Below are positions 1-12,690 of a stretch of DNA of 51,259 nucleotides, in pieces. Source of the DNA: Chromera velia. Taxonomy: Eukaryota > Sar > Chromeraceae. Both the position numbers and the translations under genes were made by a program. The stretch is from positions 6,816 through 58,074 of the forward strand of contig JAHBMJ010003591.1 in the NCBI GenBank assembly GCA_018398765.1. The letters run 5' to 3'. The notes beneath the pieces were generated by a model, which saw only the letters and a list, made by a program, of their open reading frames with translations, was not told the DNA's origin and searched no databases. The number at the start of each line of letters is the position of its first letter. Within the stretch, counting starts at the first letter, position 1.

Positions 1-48
<48 letters not shown>
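1..48 (+). repeat. (GT)n microsatellite in a CPSF1 intron
   Basis: Pure GT dinucleotide run at the window edge, upstream of the first recognised CPSF1 exon. The short ORFs it creates (CVCVCV) are not genes. Confidence 0.95.
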
Positions 49-49
<1 letters not shown>

Positions 50-370
50 TGTGTGTTTGTTTGATTGTCTCTCTTTACTGCAAGGTGGGCTCACTTTCGA
101 TATATTCCTCTCACAAGCCAATCTCTTCGGAGCGGAAAGGGGGCAAAGGAAGGGGAAGACAACCAACCACAGGGTTAAAGGTCTCCCTGCCCTCATCTGG
201 CCCTGAATGAATGGACGATACAGATGAGACTCGAGAGGCATTGAAGTTCTGTCAGAATCCAGCAATCGTCTCGTCTGTGTCCATATTCCCATTCTTTTTG
301 TGGCTTTGATTCTGTTGTACTTTGCTTATTTCCTTCGCTCTCTCCCTTCATCTCATATGCACACAAACCT

Positions 371-383
371 GGGGGGGGGGGGG
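371..383 (+). repeat. poly-G run
   Basis: Thirteen consecutive G just before the CAG acceptor at 401-403. Its length may be unreliable in the assembly. Confidence 0.8.
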
Positions 384-403
384 ATCTTCTGTGCGTCGTG
401 CAG

Positions 404-2575
404 ATTCGGGGATTGACGTTTGACACCTTCAGGCTTCTCCCTGTGCCCCCCAGGATGGGCGGAGGTCTGTGGGCCTTTTCTCCTGATTTTGCCGTTTTTG
501 TGGATGTCTTGGGAGAAAGTGAGGCGGACTCGGGAAGCTTCGTGTGCTCTCTCAGACACCCACACCTCCTCGCAGCTGCAGAGAAACTGAGCCACGTGGT
601 TCAGAGGTCGAGAGACCACAGAGATCCTGATCAACATTTGACAGTGTCGAAATTGCAAGAGAGAGAGGACGCGTCCCTTCTGACTGCGCTCTCTGCTTGT
701 GAGCAAATGAGGAATGTGAACATCCAGTCAGTCAGTTGGTCAGAATCTTTTCTATGTCTCTTTCCATCGCTTGTGCGCGTGTGTCTCTGTCTCTGTCTCT
801 CTCTGTCTTTTTCTGTCTCTGTCTCTGTCAGTCTCTCTTTCGTGCCTGAAAGAAAGCACTTGCGGGAGGAGAGGCGGGCGTTTTTCCTTCCCCCCAAACG
901 TACGTGTGAGCGCTCCTGCCTGCCTGTTTGCGTCTTGTTTTGGCAGGCCCGTCTGCCCTGTGTCCTACCTGATCGACGGCGTTGACAATTCTCTGAAGAG
1001 AGAAGGGGAGGCAGGGGGCACCCCTCTCTCTGGAGACATCAAGGAGGAGAAGGAGCCTGTCAAGATGCCTGCTCAGCCATTAAGTATCAGACTGCAGAGG
1101 GCCAGCCTCTGCCTGGCTGGAGAGGGGGGAGACGAAATATTTGCAGTGGCCAGAGACGCGGGAAGCATCTACAGGTGCAAAATGGTTCGTGACCGGGCCG
1201 TAAAGAGTTGGGATGGGAGGGGATCAAGGGTGCCGGGGTGACTCTTGGGCGATGGGAGTCGTTGTTGTTTTTTTTTGTTTTCTTCTTCGTATTTCTGGTT
1301 CCTTCCTCTTAGCACCCTCCGGACCCAGCTCTGCTTTCTTAGAATGTTTGCAGTGCATTAAGGGTTTGAACTTGTTCTTTGCAATTTCTTGCTTTAGGAT
1401 TTGAGCATGTGTCCATCCACTCTTCAATCAATCGATGTTCAGTCCCTTTTCCACAGAAAGACTTCATCCTCTCTTTCTCTCCGCTTTCTTTCTTTCTTTC
1501 TTTCTTTCTTTTCAGGTCCCCTCCTCCACAGGGCCTCTGAGTGGACTTGAGTGGGAGGCTGTGAGGATTTGTTTGACTCAGAGGCCCAAGTTGTCCCCTC
1601 AGCAGTCTCCGGACTCTAGTCCTCCTCTGAAGGCTCTGTGGTGGCCTTCTGAGACCCTCTGTAGCTTTCGTCTAGGCAACAATGGAGGGAAGGAGGGTGT
1701 CGGGCTGTTCCTCGGGGGGTCCGCAGATTATGGCACCCCGCCGTGTTTGTTTGCGGTGGAGAAGAGGGGGGGGGAACCGGAGAGTGGTGGTGGGGGTCAA
1801 CTGCCCTCTTTGTCTTCGTCCACTCGCCCCGACCCATCGCTTCTCGGTGTTCCCGCTGCGTCGCCAGTCTGCAGGGATGTGCAAGCACTGCCTCCTCCAC
1901 CAATTGTCCGTATGGAGAAGGACAAAGAAAGGGGAAGTTCATCCTCATCCTCTGGATGTCGTGAGTCGACGTCTTTGTTGGCGTTGGCCTGGATGGACAG
2001 GACTGTGCGGTCTCTCCTTCCAGGGAAAAGAGGGAGTGAGAGAAGGGGAAGTGGGGGGATCTCTCTGCAGGTTTCGAGAGCGAATTTGGAGTGTTCAGGC
2101 AGAGGAGCAGGGGAGGGATCGATGATGGGAGGGACATACAGGCTCTCGAGTGTTCCTCCAGCAGAGGAGGAGGGTGGTGGGGGGGTGAAGAGACGAAGAG
2201 CAGAAGAGGAAGGGAAGGTAGAGGAGGTAGCAAATGGACAGGGAGAGGGAGAGGGGGGAGCTTCAGCAAAGAAGAGGCGAACGAAAGTGGAGGAAGAGGA
2301 AGAAGCTCCAAGGCAAGGGGAAGAACAAGTTGATGAGACGGGGAAACCCAACGGGACCTTGACGCTTGCTGTGAAGGAAGATGATGGCATGAGATCTCTT
2401 GACAGTTTATTGCAGGTCGGTTTGTCGTTCTTCTTAATACATGATCTGATGTGTTTCTGAATCCATGAAGGACAGGATGGGTCTCATGGGGGTCTCCGTC
2501 CGTGTCTCTACCTCAACTCTTACATAGTCTCCCCAAAGGTTTTCATTTTCGTGAAGAAGCATCTTACTCTCTCTC

Positions 2576-2613
<38 letters not shown>

Positions 2614-4706
2614 GGCAAAAAGGAGGGGAAGGCTGCAGACGCGTACAAAGTGATTTCTCTGAGAGCGCCTCCAGTTGTCGATTCTTGGAAATGAATGGTG
2701 CGCTTACGCATATGCAAAAGATGAAGGCGTCTCTTCCCCCTTGCGTCTCTCTGCTTGCAGCGGGTTGAAGGTGCAGCAGCGGCCGAATTTGACCAAAAAC
2801 TTGCGAAGGCTTTTGACTGTTGGGGGGGAGGGGACGGATGGGAAGGGCCACAGGTAACAGTGCTCCAGTTGGTATGTCACTTGCCGGGGTTGATACACGG
2901 TGAGTTGTGTGTGAGTCTATGTGGGGGACGACTCTTTCTCTGCTTCTGTCCGCCTTTCCGTCTGTCTGCTAAATATTCTTTTCTTTGTCTCGAATGAAAG
3001 TCCTTCAGGAACAATAGAAGGAGTCATCAAAACACAAACTCGGGTCATAGAAGGATGAAGAAGGGAAAAAAAGCCTGATCTGCGTTGACGCCTCTCCGCG
3101 TGAGTGCTCCGCATGACTTTGCCGATGCTTTGTTCGCTGCCTCAAGGGCTCTCTTCTTGTCTGAATCATCCTGGTAAGGCTCCTGTGATTGCATTTACTT
3201 TCATACAGAATTGTTTTTCTTTTTTTCTTTTTTTTTTCATCCTGAAAGTAAATGAATCATCTTGGCAGGGTTCCATTAATTGCATTTACTTTCATACAGA
3301 ATTTTTTTTCTTTTATGTATGAATTCTGTATGAAAGTGAATGAATCATCTTGGTAGAGTTCCATTGGCTGACTGCCTCCTTGATTTGTCTGTGTTCACAG
3401 GGTTGATCAACGGACTCTTGAGCCTCCCTCTGGTTCCTTCTGGGAGGAATGGGAGCGGGGAGGCTACGAGGGGATCCCAGCCTCTTCTCCTTGCTGTGCC
3501 ATCTGCTGGAGTGGCCTTGCTGGAGTCTGCTGAGAGGGAAAGGGAAACTGAAGAGACGGACAGTGGGAGGACGACAGGGAGGGGTTGTTCGTCTCTGGTC
3601 GTCTGTCGTCGTTCTGTTCCTTTGGAGTCCCTCCATCAGTTTGATGTGGCAGACGCAGAGAGAGTGTGGACTGTGTCGGCATCGCCCTCAAAGCTCCGGG
3701 GAGGGTCTGGAGAGTGCATGCGGTATCGGTACATCTTCCTTTCTCTGAAGAAGAAGAGTGAGGAGGGGCCAAAAGCCTCATTGCTGAATGGAGGAACGCG
3801 AATTTTGAGGGCAGATGGGGAGACGGGGGGACTGGAAGAGTTGGATGAGGAAGACTCAGGGGCGTTTGCATTTGACGTTGCGTGCCTTTGTGCTGGATTG
3901 ATTACACCCTCGGAAGGGGAGGAGGGAGAGGGAAATGTGATTGTGCAAGTGACACCTTTCGGGATCCGTCTGGGGAGTTTTCTTGGCCCAGAGAAACCCC
4001 TTTCTGCCTCTATTACCCTAAGCTCGCCGGACGACGATCTTCCTTCCCGTGCAATTTCTGCCGATGTGTGTACGCCTTTTGTGGTGGTTTTGTTGGAAAG
4101 CGGTGACGTGAGAGTGTGGGGTTTTTCAGAGAACGAACTTATTGAAGCAGACAGAGGAGGTCTAATTGGAGAGATGATTTCCTCATCTGCTGTTTGTGTG
4201 TCGCTTTACAGAGATGAAACCGGCGGGAGTGTGTTTGTTTGTGGGTCCTCGTGGTTGCCCTTTACAGGACGCGATGGAGAAGGAGGCAATACACTTTGGA
4301 TTGCGCGGTTGTCGATTGATTCTGGTGCCTCTTCTTCGCTTTCTTCCCCTGAAATAAGAGGGCCCAGGTCGGAAAGAGTCTTCAGATGTCGGGACGTTGA
4401 CCTGTGCCTGCCTCTAATGAGAAGCACACACAGAGGTACGCACGCACGTAAACGCCCCAAATTCTGTGGGGGGAGGGGTCCTTGTCGATGTCTGTCTGGC
4501 TGTTGTTTTGAATTATGTTCGTCTGTTTGTGCCTGTCGGATCAGAGCGCTTTTTCCTGCTTTATCCTTTTGGATAATTCCTCTCCATGCTGTCTGCCGCT
4601 TGTTTTGGGGGGGTCTTTTTTGTGCTTGCTCCTGTGCGCCCTTCGAATTTTTTATGCTTTCTGATGAAAGACAAACTCTCAGAGATCTCTTTGTGTGTGT
4701 GTGTGT

Positions 4707-4740
<34 letters not shown>

Positions 4741-7700
4741 CTTTGTGTGTGCGTGCGTGCAGAGAGGGAAGTAGAGGACTACCTGCAAACCTCCGACGCC
4801 TTCCGGGTTCTCTCAGAGACTGGAGCCCCGCCGCCGCATCTCCGCACAGCCGACCCCCTCCCCCCCCTCCCCGAAAAGGAGAGGACAAAAGCCCTCGAGC
4901 GTCTCTGCTACGAAAGGGAAGATGGCATTCGAGTTGTTGGGGACACCGGCAGGGGTGCTTTCATACTCGGGTTTCATGTTTTTGATCTTCACGAGGGGGA
5001 CGAGGCCCCCACGATCGTTCTCTTCCTGCGCCATCGTCCCACTCTCATCTATAGAGGGTTCCGGGGTACCCCTACAGCCATCGGAGAGTCACCTCACTTT
5101 CCTGAATGCCACCCTAGGTTTCCTTATAGGTTCCGATTGGAAATCCACAGTGCCTTAGATCCGGTGGGTGTGGGCGTTCGTCTTCATCCTTCGAGAGGTG
5201 GGACTCCTGTGAGGCTGGAAACCGAGAGAGACGAAACTAGGGTTCAACAAGAGAGAGTGCAGCCTGTTTGGGATAAGCTGACGGGACGAGTTGTGAGGAC
5301 CCGACAACACGCCAGCATGCCGGGATCCGCGGCAGTCCTCGTAGTGCCCCCTTTTTCGGGGCGCTTTGTAGATTCGGATTTGGCAAACCGTTTGAGTAAC
5401 GAGATGGCAGACAGGGGCGGTGTCAGGGGTGACGGAGAGGCGCCTGCCTTATGGCTTGTTGTCTCTGCCTCCGAAGGCCTGCGCGTCCATCCCCATCACG
5501 TGAAGGGCCTCCAGGACGCGGCGTTGTTTGATGCCGAATTCTGCAGGTCTGTCTGTCTTTCTTTCCTCCGTTTGTTTTTTCTCTCCTCTCTTTTTTTTGT
5601 TCTTTTTCTCCGAGCCTAGGTCCGTGTGTCTGTCTCTGGTTGTTTCTTTTGTTCTTCTGTTGGTTTCCCCGTTTGTTTGTAACGAATTGAATGTCCCCGC
5701 AGAGACTGTGAAGTGCTGCAGAAGGAGAAGGTAAAAGCATAAGCAGACAAATTGACACTTTCTCTCTCTGCCTGTGCATGATCATGCAGAAACGCTCTTT
5801 TGACCCTCGACCGTGACTCCAACGTTTCCCTTGCTTGTCTTCCTGGTGACAAGCCAGACGAGGTAGCAGGGAGGCGGGGGCCGGCATTCCCCTTCTTCGA
5901 TTTTACCGGGGCCCTGCCGTCCTTCAGAGTGGACGTGCGAGTGGACGACGCCTTTCACACAAACGAAAAGGGCCTTGCACCCTTTTGCCGCCCCTTCGCA
6001 CGTCCCTTCAAGTGTGTGCATAATCCGGCAGATGGTACTTTTGCGGTGTTATCGCGATCTTCAGAGACGTCAGCAGAAAGCGACGCCATCCAGTGGCTTC
6101 CTTCTCTGTCCGGCCGACCTACCGGGACACCTCTTCCTTCGACAGTCCGACGAGAGAACTACAGTCTGTTTGTCTACAGAGCGACCAGCGGGGTCTTGCA
6201 GGGATCAGAAAAGAGAGCTGCGGCTGAAAAACTTCGTCTGGCCAGAGCAAGGGAGAGAGAAGAGAGGAGAAAACAAATGGAAGGAGACGAAGAAGGGGAG
6301 GAAGAAGAAGAGGAGGAAGAGGAAGAACCGGAGGAATCTCCGCATGAATTCATTTTAGATGAGTTTTTGGGGTCAGTTGGCGTCTTCTCTATTTTGTTTT
6401 TAGTGAGGGAGTCGGGGCGCTGAAGTCAGTAAGTCAGTTGGAAAATCTACAGCAATGAATGGCGCAGCGACAAACAAGTCCCTCTGCCCCCCAGACTCCC
6501 AGTCCCACCCTTTTGACTGCTTGCTTCTTCCGTGTTCTTCTTTTCTTCTGTTTTGTTTTTCTGTTCTCACGTTCTACTTCCCTTGTAAGCTTCCGCAGTT
6601 CTTTGTCGATTGACACAGGAATTGAAGCGTGGCTGTCTTGTCCTTTTCTTGGCTCCAGTCGATTGCTCTGTAACAATGAAGTCGCCTGCACGCATCCACG
6701 CGGAGCTTTCACTAAAAGTACAAGACTTTCATATCAGGTTTTCCGCATCGTGCTTCTTTCGGCTGAAGGATAAGAGATACAAAAGAAGTCACGTGTATGG
6801 TCCGCAAACACGTTTTCAGCGTTCGTCTTTCTTGCTTTCTTCCTTCCTTCTGTCCTTCCCTGTCTGGCGCCTTCCTGCAGCCGTCTCGATTTTGAGCCAT
6901 CAAAGGTTCCTCTCTCGTTGGACTTCACTCTTCTCGACGGCGAGACGGCGTTGGTGGTCGGGATGGGCACACGCGCACCGTTGGTGAACCCCTCTCTTGC
7001 CAGTGCCCATTGGCACGCGAGGAGCGAGAAGAAGAATGTGTTGAACCTGTCGGACGTTCAAGACGCTCAGAATCAACCAGCCGATTTGCACTCCTTCACA
7101 TCAACAGGAGAAATTGTGTTCATCCGAATTCCAAAGGAAGCACCACAAAATGGACTCGAAGGAGAGGAGGGGAATGAATCAAAAGGCCCGAAAATGCTCG
7201 AGATCTTGAGGGTTTTCTCTCAACCCTTTGGGCCGGTGACCTTCTGCAAAAGATGGATGAGAGATCCACAGCTGTTTGAGAAAAGAAATTTACATCATCC
7301 ACCACCTCCGCGAATGCCCAAGGAAAACTCTACTGTGGTCCACACAACTGGACATTTGCTTAAAGCGCGAGTCAGTATGTCAGGCAAGCAGTCAGTCAGA
7401 CAGTAAGTGTTACTGTGGTTGCTATTCTGCAGGCCACTGCCTACGTTATCTGCTGCTCCTTTCTTCTTCTTTTCCTTCTCATCATCATCACAAATCTTTT
7501 TTTCCTCTGCGTTTCCCGGGTGCCGCCCGCCCGCCCGCCCCCTCTGTTTTTTCTTTGTTTCTTTCTTTCTTTCTTCCTCTCTTCTTTCCTTCCTCCCTTC
7601 GGTCCCTCCGTCCTTCCTTCGGCTCTTGACTCGGCATCTTCTGTTTTTTCCCTTTCTTGTTATTGACACACACATTTTGGCATTGTTTCCGCCCCCCTGT

Positions 7701-8776
7701 CTGCCTTCCTTCCTCGGGCAGAAAGTTGACTGGGACGGCAAGAGAGAAGACAAACAACTGGTCTTGAAGGACCTCAAGGACCAAATTGAGGTTCCCACCA
7801 GCGTTCTTTCCGGGGCCGTAGTGTCCCTCAAGGTCCGTCCTTTTTTTCGGGTCTTTCGGTTTGTTTCTGCTTCCTTTCTTTCTTTGATGTCTCTGGCGGA
7901 GTTCCGGGAGCGTCCGGTTCTGCGTGTTTGTTCTGGTCAATCTGTGCAACTGTGGAGTTTGCGTTGGCCTGGGTGCTCGAGCGTGCGTGTGTGCGTGCGA
8001 TTGTGAGTGTATGAGGATGTTTGTTCTTCTACGTTGACTCTGTCTGCCTGCACGCAGTCCGATCTGTTCGCCCTCGGGGACGCAGCCCGGGGTTTGAAGC
8101 TTGCCCGTTTGGACTTAAGATATTTGGACAAAGACAAAATATACGGACAGTGGGAGTGGCATGAGTTCCGCAGAGGGGCGAGTGACGCTCGAGTCTGGGG
8201 AAGTTCGTCCTCCTGCGAGCTTCTCGTCATTACAACCGATACTAAAAACCCAAAGAGTACAAAAAAACTAGGTCAGTATCTGGTGCATGTGGTTGTGCAC
8301 CCTCAAGTGTTGTCTTAGATGAGATGTGTGAGTTCAATTACGCTCTTCCTTTCTGCCGAATATTCCCTGATCCTAGCTGGAGAAGCGGGCCACAGAAACC
8401 TCTTTTCTTCTACCGTCTCTGCATTCACTGTTTCATTGGCCCTCTGGTTAAGATAAGGAAGAGTGAAGCAAGACAGAGGTTCTAATTTTGGTCTGTCTGT
8501 CTGCCATGTTTGGCATGCCTGGCCAGACATAGTGGATAGACCGGGGGCCTTCGGGACCAGTGAAACCATCCTTTCCTTCTTCATTCGAGATTTTTTGTGT
8601 CCCTCTCTATCTGTCCATGCGTGCGTCGATGTGTATGAGTTTGTGGTGCAGGGCTGGTCACCTCGGATCCCTCTGGGCTGATCGGACTCTTCGTTTTTAC
8701 TGACGTCAGTCTTTGTTTCATTTCTTCCTTCTTCTTGTTTGTCCACCCGTCTCTTTGTTATTTGGGGTTCCGTGTG

Positions 8777-8821
<45 letters not shown>

Positions 8822-9384
8822 ATTCGTTCTTCTGGAGGGCGTGCCGATAGATCGAGAGGGATGGATAGATGCAGATAGAGAGAGAGACACTCACTCTCCG
8901 GATCCTAGCCGAGCTGTCCTCGATGTGCCCGCCCTTTTCCCCTGCTCTCCTTTTTACTCTCTCTTTTCTTCCTTCTTGCACTTCACTGAAGATCTCTGAA
9001 CCTCTGCCGACAGCATCAACAGCTTCTCTGCAATTTTCATGAGAGACGGATTCCCCCCCCCCTCCATTTTTTCTCGCTGTGGCTGGTTTCGCGGTTTTCG
9101 GGCTTTTCTTTCGTAAAGAAATAAGGATGGGTGGATTTTGTTTTAAAAGTTCTTGCCTGACGTCAGAGAAAGATATATTAATTCTTCCAGCAATGCCTGG
9201 GGGAATCTATAGACATCGATCAAATTCCACTGCATACATTCTATCTGACTTTCTGTCTCATCGTCTGTCTCTCTCACTGTGTCTATGCCGCGTCAGTGTC
9301 TGTGTATTTGTGTGCTTCTCTCCCCCCCCCTCTCTCTCCCCCCCTCTCTCTCTCTCCCTCTTTCTCTCTCTTTCACTCTCTCCG

Positions 9385-9440
<56 letters not shown>

Positions 9441-10777
9441 TGTGCGTGTGTGTGTCTGTAAGAGAGAGAACAGAGACTCGCCTTGTCGGGCCAAATCGAC
9501 ACCCACGCCCCGGTGTGGTCCTGGACGGCTTTGAAAGTTTCGGCGGACTTCCAAGCCGCGGTTGGTCGACCGCATAGCTGTCTGTCAGGTCGCTTGCTTG
9601 ATCGGTTTTGAGTTCGGCGGCCGTGGAAACTGTTTGCGGTCCTTTTTGTCGTTTTGGTTGTTTGCTTTCCGTGAAGCCATCTTTGCCATCTTTTTGTGTT
9701 GTTCTCTGTTCGTCCTTTTTGAATGACGTCTTGGCCAAGACGCTCGGTCCCTCACCTGTTGAAACCGTGTGTCCATTGTATGTGTCTGTCCCCCTGTTGT
9801 GGTGTGTGCGTGAAAATAGGGGGGTGGAAGAAGAAAACAGAGAAGAGACAATGGAGAGAATCGGTCGCACTATACTGCGAACCCTCTTCTCCACAGCCAA
9901 CAGACACTTACCTGGAGGGCCCCGCAGATCGGCCGCCTCCCTTATCTCCTCTCTTCCCTTCCCTTCCCTCTTCTCTCTGAATGGTGGCTGCAGCTGGGGG
10001 CAACAGATTCTCTGGCCCTCGTGTTGGTGAAACCTGTACCTGAGCAGCTCTTCAAATCAACTTTCGGACTCGGGGTGCGAGTCAGTCAGTCGGCCTTTCT
10101 GTCGCCGGTGCCTTTCCTTCTACTCTGCCTTTCTGTCGGTCTGTCTGTCCGAAGAATGAATGGCGTTCTTGTTCATCTTTTCCATCTGTTTTCTTGCTTT
10201 CCTCTACCGTTTTTGTGCCGTCCTGGTCTCTCTCTTCCCTCTCCGTCGTGCTGACTGACTGCAGGGTTTCCTCAGCGGCCTCCCCTTCCTCCTGGGACTG
10301 AACCCGACGGCTCTCGTCCAGGCACCACGAAGCGCTCAGGGAACGAGGGGGCTCTCGCACGGAGCTGGAGGGGCGGGGGGGGAGACGGCAGCTTTGGGGA
10401 TTGGAAACGGCAATTTGCTTCGGTCTGTCTCGTCTCTCTGTGTCTGTCTGTCTGTCCGTCCGTCTGTCCGTTTTTTAATTTCTGTCGTTCTGAAGGGGGC
10501 AGGCATCTCTTCTCAATGAGATACTGCGAATCTCTGTCCCTCCCTGTCTTCCTGGGTTGGCTGTGCTTAATCGGCGTCCTTGCGGGTATTGCTGTCAATA
10601 CCCGCCGTCAACCTGCACATCCCCTCTCTCCCTATTTCTCTCCCCCCGACCCTTTCCGTCCTCTCTCTTTCTGTGCGCGCGTGGGTATGGACGTCGATGA
10701 ACGTGTACGTTACTGTATGCGTGCGTGTGTGTGTATGTCTGTGTGTGAGTCTGTGTGTGTGTGTGTGTGAGAGAGAG

Positions 10778-10821
<44 letters not shown>

Positions 10822-11336
10822 TTTGTGTGTTTGTGCTTGCAGGCTCTTCCCTTTCCTGTCCCTGCCTGCACAGGCGACTTTCCTCTCCCAGTCAGAGGTT
10901 GGTTTGTCTTTCTTTATCTGTCTGCCCCTTCTGCACTTTCGCTCTTTTTTGCGTGTGTCCGGGGTTGCGTTGGTCCATTCTTGTATTCCCAGAGTGGAGA
11001 GAAAGAGGAAAATACGGGGACCTCTTTGATCGACAAAGAAAAGAAGGCGGAAATTTCCAGTAGGGACCAGACGAAAAGTCCGTGTCATGTCGGGGGGGGG
11101 ATGTGCAATCTAGACAGCGATCGGATGCCGCTGGTGGAAAGAAAATTCCAATTTCATTTTCAGTACAGATTTACGAGTGAGCGGGCTCCTCCAAAACAAT
11201 GCTAGATTGCAATTGCCGCATTTATCGCCTGAGGTGTGTTGCTTGTTTTGATTTCTTGCAGAGCTCTCCAGAGACCATCGCCCAACTGGTTGCTGCAATC
11301 GCGGGAGAGGATATTTTCTTTCGAGACCCCCGATAG
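404..11336 (+). CDS. CPSF1: CPSF160/CPSF1-like cleavage and polyadenylation factor subunit, 5'-partial, multi-exon
   Basis: This is the scaffold subunit of the nuclear complex that recognises the poly(A) signal and supports 3' cleavage. Exons consistent in phase are 404-~606, 947-1184, 1516-2415, 2761-2899, 3401-4435, 4763-5546, 5790-6371, 6881-7370, 7722-7832, 8058-8271, 9994-10074, 10265-10422, 10843-10897 and 11262-11336. The order follows CPSF1: LLPVPPRMGG (N-terminal MMS1/CPSF propeller), VQVTPFGIRL followed by a VVLLESGDVRVW strand, PTLIYRGF, LWLVVSASEGLRVHP, FALGDAARGLKLARL, then the CPSF-A end FLLGLNPTAL and ETIAQLVAAIAGEDI before TAG. The first roughly 200 residues lie upstream of the window. 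One or more exons between 8272 and 9993 are unresolved; an acceptor at 9016 is one candidate. A lineage-specific acidic, Ser/Gly-rich insert fills 1900-2350, and a Glu-run occurs near 6290-6340. The family call is secure; exact ends of the first exon are less so. Confidence 0.9.
2578..2612 (+). repeat. (GT)n in CPSF1 intron 2416-2760
   Basis: GT run within the intron between exons ending at 2415 and starting at 2761, with TG on the sense strand. Confidence 0.95.
3163..3369 (+). mobile_element. Two tandem ~60-bp hairpin elements with three 28-bp flanking direct repeats, in a CPSF1 intron
   Basis: Element 1 spans 3191-3253 and element 2 spans 3282-3341. Each begins GCATTTACTTTCATACAGAA and ends in the inverse, (CTG..TGAAAGTRAAT), so each can fold into a hairpin; the right arm of element 1 is decayed and T-rich. 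Three 28-bp direct repeats flank them at 3163-3190, 3254-3281 and 3342-3369. All begin GAATCATCYTGG and differ at a few positions. The repeats are not part of the hairpin, which fits two insertions each with a long target duplication, or one insertion followed by duplication. The host intron runs from 2900 to 3400. The same terminus recurs in the TTLL gene at 46293-46354. Confidence 0.8.
4692..4740 (+). repeat. (GT)n next to a CPSF1 3' splice site
   Basis: GT run that ends about 20 bases before the acceptor CAG at 4760-4762. The phase-matched junction 4435/4763 shows it is intronic. Confidence 0.95.
7556..7625 (+). repeat. CTTT/CCTT pyrimidine tract in CPSF1 intron
   Basis: Long imperfect TTTC, TTCC and GTCC pyrimidine tract within the intron 7371-7721. 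It gives a polypyrimidine-rich sense strand. ORFs reading across it are not coding. Confidence 0.8.
8773..8820 (+). repeat. (GT)n microsatellite, CPSF1 intron
   Basis: GT run in the poorly resolved stretch between the exon ending at 8271 and the exon starting at 9994. Confidence 0.9.
9320..9455 (+). repeat. (CT)n followed by (GT)n, CPSF1 intron
   Basis: CT/CCT tract passing directly into GT repeats. Low-complexity ORFs in all frames across it are artefacts. Confidence 0.9.
10440..10475 (+). repeat. (CTGT)n tract, CPSF1 intron
   Basis: Imperfect CTGT/CCGT tetranucleotide run about 20 bases after the donor at 10423. Confidence 0.85.
10724..10835 (+). repeat. (GT)n(CT)n(GT)n before a CPSF1 3' splice site
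   Basis: GT, then CT, then GT runs ending immediately before the acceptor CAG at 10840-10842. The exon 10843-10897 joins its neighbours in phase on both sides. Confidence 0.9.
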
Positions 11337-12259
11337 GGGCCAGGCAGGAATGGGGGAGTTCGGGGTCTTCCGAGTCGGTTCTAGTCAATGTTGGACTTAA
11401 AATTCGGATTGCATGAAAACCGTAACTGATTTTTATCATCATGACACGTTATGACTGCAATCAGTAAATGCTAAGAATTGTGACGTTATATCATGATGTT
11501 ATACACGGCGCACTGGGATTTATTCTGTTTGAAAAAAAAATTATTCAAACTTTCCGATATAAAAGAGTCAAAGAGTTCCGACTAGTTAAACTAAAATTCT
11601 TTTTTTTTAACATGAGTTCTGAGTGAATATAAGTAAGTCATCTTTTGTGTTTTCAAAGGATTTAAACTGGTAAAAATTTTAAATCCGTAAAAAAAATGTA
11701 TTTAAAATACTAGGTGCTAGGCTATAGTAGCCGCCACGCAGCTAAAACTAGAGCTATAAAAAAAAAATCTACAACTTTTTACTTTTTTTTTTGTCAATCC
11801 ATGTACGTTAATTAGGATTAGGATTATGATTAATGTCCGGAGGATTGGCCTCCCACCCCAATGCCGAATGTTCGACGTGCGGCTTCCAGGGAAAGCGCCT
11901 AGACGCATCAGACCTCCCTGGCCAGCCCGCACAGGTCTAGCCTGTGCCGCGAACGGATCATATTGAACAGTCAATCACCTGCGTATATATACGAAAGGGC
12001 TCACTCCATTCCAAAGCAGGGTTTGCAAGGGAACGATCCCAGATCGAATTACAGATAAACGTCTCGAAGCGAGTTCCAAAACCTCCCAACATCCCATCCT
12101 CCTCCTTTTTCCCTCCTCTTTTGCTTCTTTTGTATCACTCCACACCCTTCCATACTCTTTAATTCTTCCTTCTCTTTTTTTCTCCCTTTTTCAAGTCTCC
12201 TGATGCAACCTATCTAACTCTTTTCCTAAAGGTTGACTCAAATTGTCTCCCTTTTTTCT
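11337..12259. other. Intergenic: CPSF1 3' flank and AT-rich sequence, no gene seen
   Basis: Composition falls from the GC-balanced gene to AT-rich DNA with A and T runs. No ORF resembling a known family was found. A GC-richer island near 11840-12050 includes short open frames on both strands without recognisable similarity and may be an old repeat. Confidence 0.5.
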
Positions 12260-12690
12260 TTTCCATTTTTTCACTACCTATTTTTTCATCATAACGTCTT
12301 TCAGAAAGGTGTCAACATTCTTATTGGCCTCATTCAAAAGAAAAGAGAATAGAGCGATCTTATCTACCTTCTCTTCACCACTCACTTTCCATCTACTGCT
12401 ATTTACAGCTCTCTCCTCTCTTCCTTTCACTGACCTCCAATGTGCTATCAAAGCTTGCAAGCAGTCTGCCCAGTGCCTTCTCTCCATCATGCAGAGGGCA
12501 TTCAGTTAGCACATGGATTTCATCTTCGACTGCTTGAATGTCAAGCAGGTCAGAGCAAACCATGAATTTCTTTTCTATCAATGGGGTCCTTTTGCCTCCT
12601 TCTGTTGAGAACTTCCCCCTATTTACTTCTACCGCCCAACAGGCCCAACACAGCCCAACACCCAACAAAACCGGGCAACATGACATCGTT
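12260..12690 (-). pseudogene. LINE-type reverse transcriptase 3' fragment (degenerate)
   Basis: Minus-strand reading in two overlapping frames resembles the tail of a non-LTR retrotransposon ORF. First comes a cysteine region with VEDEIHVLTECPLHDGEKA, matching the usual post-RT pattern vEdEiHfl..Cp, then DKIALFSFLLNEANKNV and a lysine-rich end like the last segment of such proteins. The frames are interrupted and no upstream RT palm domain was found, so this is a truncated relic. The call rests on family pattern only. Confidence 0.5.

Noticed and set aside
1797-2390. 197- and 231-residue minus-strand ORFs rich in Ser/Pro/Leu
   Set aside because: They lie opposite a CPSF1 exon with a Glu/Gly/Ser-rich insert; such composition opens antisense frames.
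5703-5730. Micro-exon in CPSF1 between 5546 and 5790
   Set aside because: It has AG and GT borders, but splicing 5546 directly to 5790 is in phase while including it forces a frame with an immediate stop.
7884-8006. Open segment with CSGQSVQLWSL resembling a CPSF1 beta-propeller strand
   Set aside because: It lies in the intron 7833-8057; exons 7722-7832 and 8058-8271 join in phase without it, so the likeness is probably chance.
9258-9575. Ser/Leu/Arg/Glu-rich ORFs on both strands
   Set aside because: They are translations of (CT)n and (GT)n tracts in a CPSF1 intron.
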